Shown: positions 62,067-64,000 of the stretch, piece after piece
Numbering within the stretch: position 1 is the first letter of the stretch
Layout: the number at the start of each line of letters is the position of its first letter
Assembly (NCBI RefSeq): GCF_017497975.1
Contig: NZ_JAGDEL010000002.1
Location: 372,001-436,000, forward strand
From: Metabacillus bambusae
GTDB lineage: Bacteria; Bacillota; Bacilli; Bacillales; Bacillaceae
Direction: 5' to 3'
DNA: 64,000 nt
Notes under the pieces: generated by a model
The model's database searches: none
Told to the model about the DNA's origin: nothing
What the model saw: the letters and a program-made list of their open reading frames with translations, nothing else
Position numbers and translations under genes: made by a program

Positions 62067-64000
62067 TTATGCAATATCGTAAACACTGCGAATTGATAGC
62101 TGTTGCTTAAATGCACCTAGACTTAGATCTTGACTCAAACTTTCCTTTTGCACGACAATCGTTCTTTTAACTCCTGCCGAAAGATCAAAGTAATTGTCAC
62201 TAAACTTGCAATCCGCTGCAGCTAATTCAAGTTCAATGTATTTTGCAAAAGCTATCGAGGATACAGCAATCTCAAACGTTTCATTCGTTTCTGTCACTTC
62301 AATTGATAGTTCTGGATTCAAGAAAGTAAAATGTTTCGGCTTCGTAAACAATAGTGTTGTCACAGTTGTTTGTTCACCATTTACATATAATGTGCACTCA
62401 AGATACGTATTTCTTATTGCATCAAAAGTCAAAAATTCACCAAATGATAATTTCTCACATTGATTAGCAGTAAGACTTTCAATATTTGCAGTCACTGTTC
62501 CTTCTTGAAGAACTTCTGACGTATTTTTACGTAATTTCCATTCAATTCGCGCATTTACATTTGCTAAAGAATCGTTTGTCACATGGATTTCTACATCTGT
62601 GCCTTCTTCTCTAAGTGATAACAAAACTGGTGAATAAAATTTCTTCGTGAAATAATGCAATGCTTTCCAGCGACCGTAATAATCAATACTTGACCAAGAA
62701 GCAACCGGCCAACAGTCATTTAACTGCCAGTAAAGTGACCCCATACAACGACCGCGATTTCTTCTCCAATGTTCTACCCCATATTTAATTGCTTCAGCCT
62801 GCAATAGCTGGGAGGCATATAGTAAAGAATCAAAGTCTTTTGGATAAAGGAAGTTTTCCGAAAGGTAAAATAGAATTTTTCCATTCGCAGCTCCATTCTT
62901 CTGGTGCTTTTCCATGACATATGAAAAAATATTGCGGTCTTCAGGCTCTGTAAATGTTTCAATTGTTTTCATTGATGGGAATGATTGAAAACCAAATTCC
63001 GAACAGAAGCGGAAATGGAACTTTTCATATTCTGAGAATGGTTTTAATCCATGCCATACTTCCCAATAATGCATATCACCTTCATTTGGATTACGCGGTT
63101 CATTAAATCCTCCACCAGATGATGGGGATGATGACCAGTAAAAAGTCTGCGGGTCAAGTTCCTTAGCAAGCTCAGGAATAATAAACTCGAAAAGCTTGAT
63201 ATAGTCTGCTTTATGTTTGTAATCATCATCAGGCATATCTCCCCAATATACCCACGCTTCTTCAACTTCATTATTTCCACACCAGATTCCTAGACTTGCA
63301 TGGTGACGAATTCGCTTCATATTGTCGATTACTTCTTGTTCAACTGTTTCTCTAAACTCATCATTTAAATCGTACATACTGCAAGCAAACATGAAGTCCT
63401 GCCAAACGATTAGCCCTTTTTCATCACATAAATCAAAGAAATAATCCTCAGGGTAAATTCCACCACCCCAAACACGGATCATATTAAAGTTAGCTTCCAC
63501 ACAATCATTGATTAATCGTTCGGTTCTTTCTGATGAATTTCTCGCTAATAAATTATCTTCTGGAATGTAGTTCGCACCCATCGCAAAAATCGAAAGACCA
63601 TTTACTTCAAATTCGAATGATTTTCCCCATTGATCAGGTTCATGTTTTACTTTTATCGTACGAAGTCCAATGGTTAATGCTTTTTCATCTAACAAGCCTT
63701 CCTCATTTGAAACAAGGACTTCTACCTTATATAAAGGCTGTTCTCCGTATCCATTTGGCCACCATAATTGTGGATTTGCTACATCAATAGTAATTGTTTC
63801 TTCCGATTTCATAGCCGTGATTTGTGTTGAATTGATTTCACCTGTTGGACTTGTTAGCTTCACCTCGAGGTTTACAATTTCTCCCCCTGCATCCTTTACT
63901 CTAACACGTACGTTTACACCGACCTCATGATCATGGTGATCCTGACTAACATATACATCTTCAATGCGACTATGATTCCACGCTAACAGTGAAACAGTGC
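62067..64000 (-). CDS. Beta-mannosidase (GH2), partial
   Basis: The visible part is about 644 residues including the natural C-terminus; the N-terminus lies beyond the window. Sugar-binding and immunoglobulin-like domain, then the GH2 TIM barrel (GANYIPEDNLLARNSSERTE, MIRVWGGGIYPEDYFFDLCD). The acid/base Glu is in GIWCGNNEVEEAW and the nucleophile Glu in RFCSEFGFQSFPS, both as in beta-mannosidases rather than beta-galactosidases. Cuts beta-mannosides from manno-oligosaccharides; no signal peptide can be judged. Ends with a beta-sandwich domain (SIEVTETNETFEIAVSS). Confidence 0.92.
   Translation of the reverse strand, partial: TVSLLAWNHSRIEDVYVSQDHHDHEVGVNVRVRVKDAGGEIVNLEVKLTSPTGEINSTQITAMKSEETITIDVANPQLWWPNGYGEQPLYKVEVLVSNEEGLLDEKALTIGLRTIKVKHEPDQWGKSFEFEVNGLSIFAMGANYIPEDNLLARNSSERTERLINDCVEANFNMIRVWGGGIYPEDYFFDLCDEKGLIVWQDFMFACSMYDLNDEFRETVEQEVIDNMKRIRHHASLGIWCGNNEVEEAWVYWGDMPDDDYKHKADYIKLFEFIIPELAKELDPQTFYWSSSPSSGGGFNEPRNPNEGDMHYWEVWHGLKPFSEYEKFHFRFCSEFGFQSFPSMKTIETFTEPEDRNIFSYVMEKHQKNGAANGKILFYLSENFLYPKDFDSLLYASQLLQAEAIKYGVEHWRRNRGRCMGSLYWQLNDCWPVASWSSIDYYGRWKALHYFTKKFYSPVLLSLREEGTDVEIHVTNDSLANVNARIEWKLRKNTSEVLQEGTVTANIESLTANQCEKLSFGEFLTFDAIRNTYLECTLYVNGEQTTVTTLLFTKPKHFTFLNPELSIEVTETNETFEIAVSSIAFAKYIELELAAADCKFSDNYFDLSAGVKRTIVVQKESLSQDLSLGAFKQQLSIRSVYDIA

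Overview
The window is a 64 kb piece of a low-GC, endospore-forming Bacillaceae-type (Bacillus/Metabacillus-like) chromosome. The evidence is AGGAGG-type ribosome binding sites, several TTG/GTG starts, Bacillus-only families (YjcZ and YozQ-type small proteins, CssRS-HtrB, DUF3231, HisK_N sporulation-type kinase, SorC/DeoR-type regulator) and operator types typical of Bacillus (XylR, Rex, Zur, CsoR). No rRNA, tRNA, CRISPR array or prophage was seen. Species was not determined.

Layout. 0-5 kb: 5' end of a membrane-anchored sugar-binding protein (cut by the window edge), a 219-bp MITE, a DUF2935 protein, a GNAT enzyme, a PAS-PAS histidine kinase and small spore-type proteins. 5-9 kb: the secretion-stress module htrB <- -> cssR-cssS. 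9-18 kb: DUF3231 protein, a frameshifted lipoprotein gene, fumC, xylA with its XylR-operated promoter, a xylose-type MFS transporter, and an NADH oxidase whose promoter is bracketed by two Rex boxes. 18-21 kb: a MutS2-like ATPase without Smr domain behind a long attenuator-like leader. 21.5-25.3 kb: two-component pair plus a LiaI-like/PspA membrane-stress pair. 25-33 kb: CsoR, small lipoproteins, two chemoreceptors, the second coupled to a xylose-type binding lipoprotein. 33-43 kb: RND exporter, acetyltransferase, PfpI protein, SorC/DeoR-type regulator, transketolase, a phosphofructokinase-like pseudoenzyme, a soluble sporulation-type kinase. 43.7-50.3 kb: a cobalamin-riboswitch operon coding a cell-wall-anchored protein built like vertebrate intrinsic factor/transcobalamin, a lipoprotein with the same beta domain, and a complete ECF transporter. 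50.4-52 kb: Zur-type pair rpmG (zinc-free L33) and a COG0523 GTPase. 52-58 kb: CwlO-like hydrolase, clpP, ECF sigma factor, CPA1 antiporter, NERD protein. 58-64 kb: a 620-bp array of TTGAACC motifs, then a decayed hemicellulose/mannan locus (GH1 and GH113-like remnants, truncated aldo-keto reductase, SGNH esterase, LacI regulator, beta-mannosidase running off the end).

Common threads: pentose and hemicellulose use (xylA, transporter, xylose-type binding proteins, transketolase, mannosidase locus), envelope stress sensing, and metal/cofactor homeostasis. Intergenic DNA is rich in small non-coding repeats: MITEs with perfect 8-bp target duplications, a ~165-bp repeat family in three full copies, and three separate arrays in which a short motif recurs every 20-21 bp.

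The most interesting items are the intrinsic-factor-like B12 acquisition operon, the leader-controlled Smr-less MutS2 protein, the phased 20-21 bp motif arrays, and the chemoreceptor/xylose-binding-protein pair without an ABC permease.
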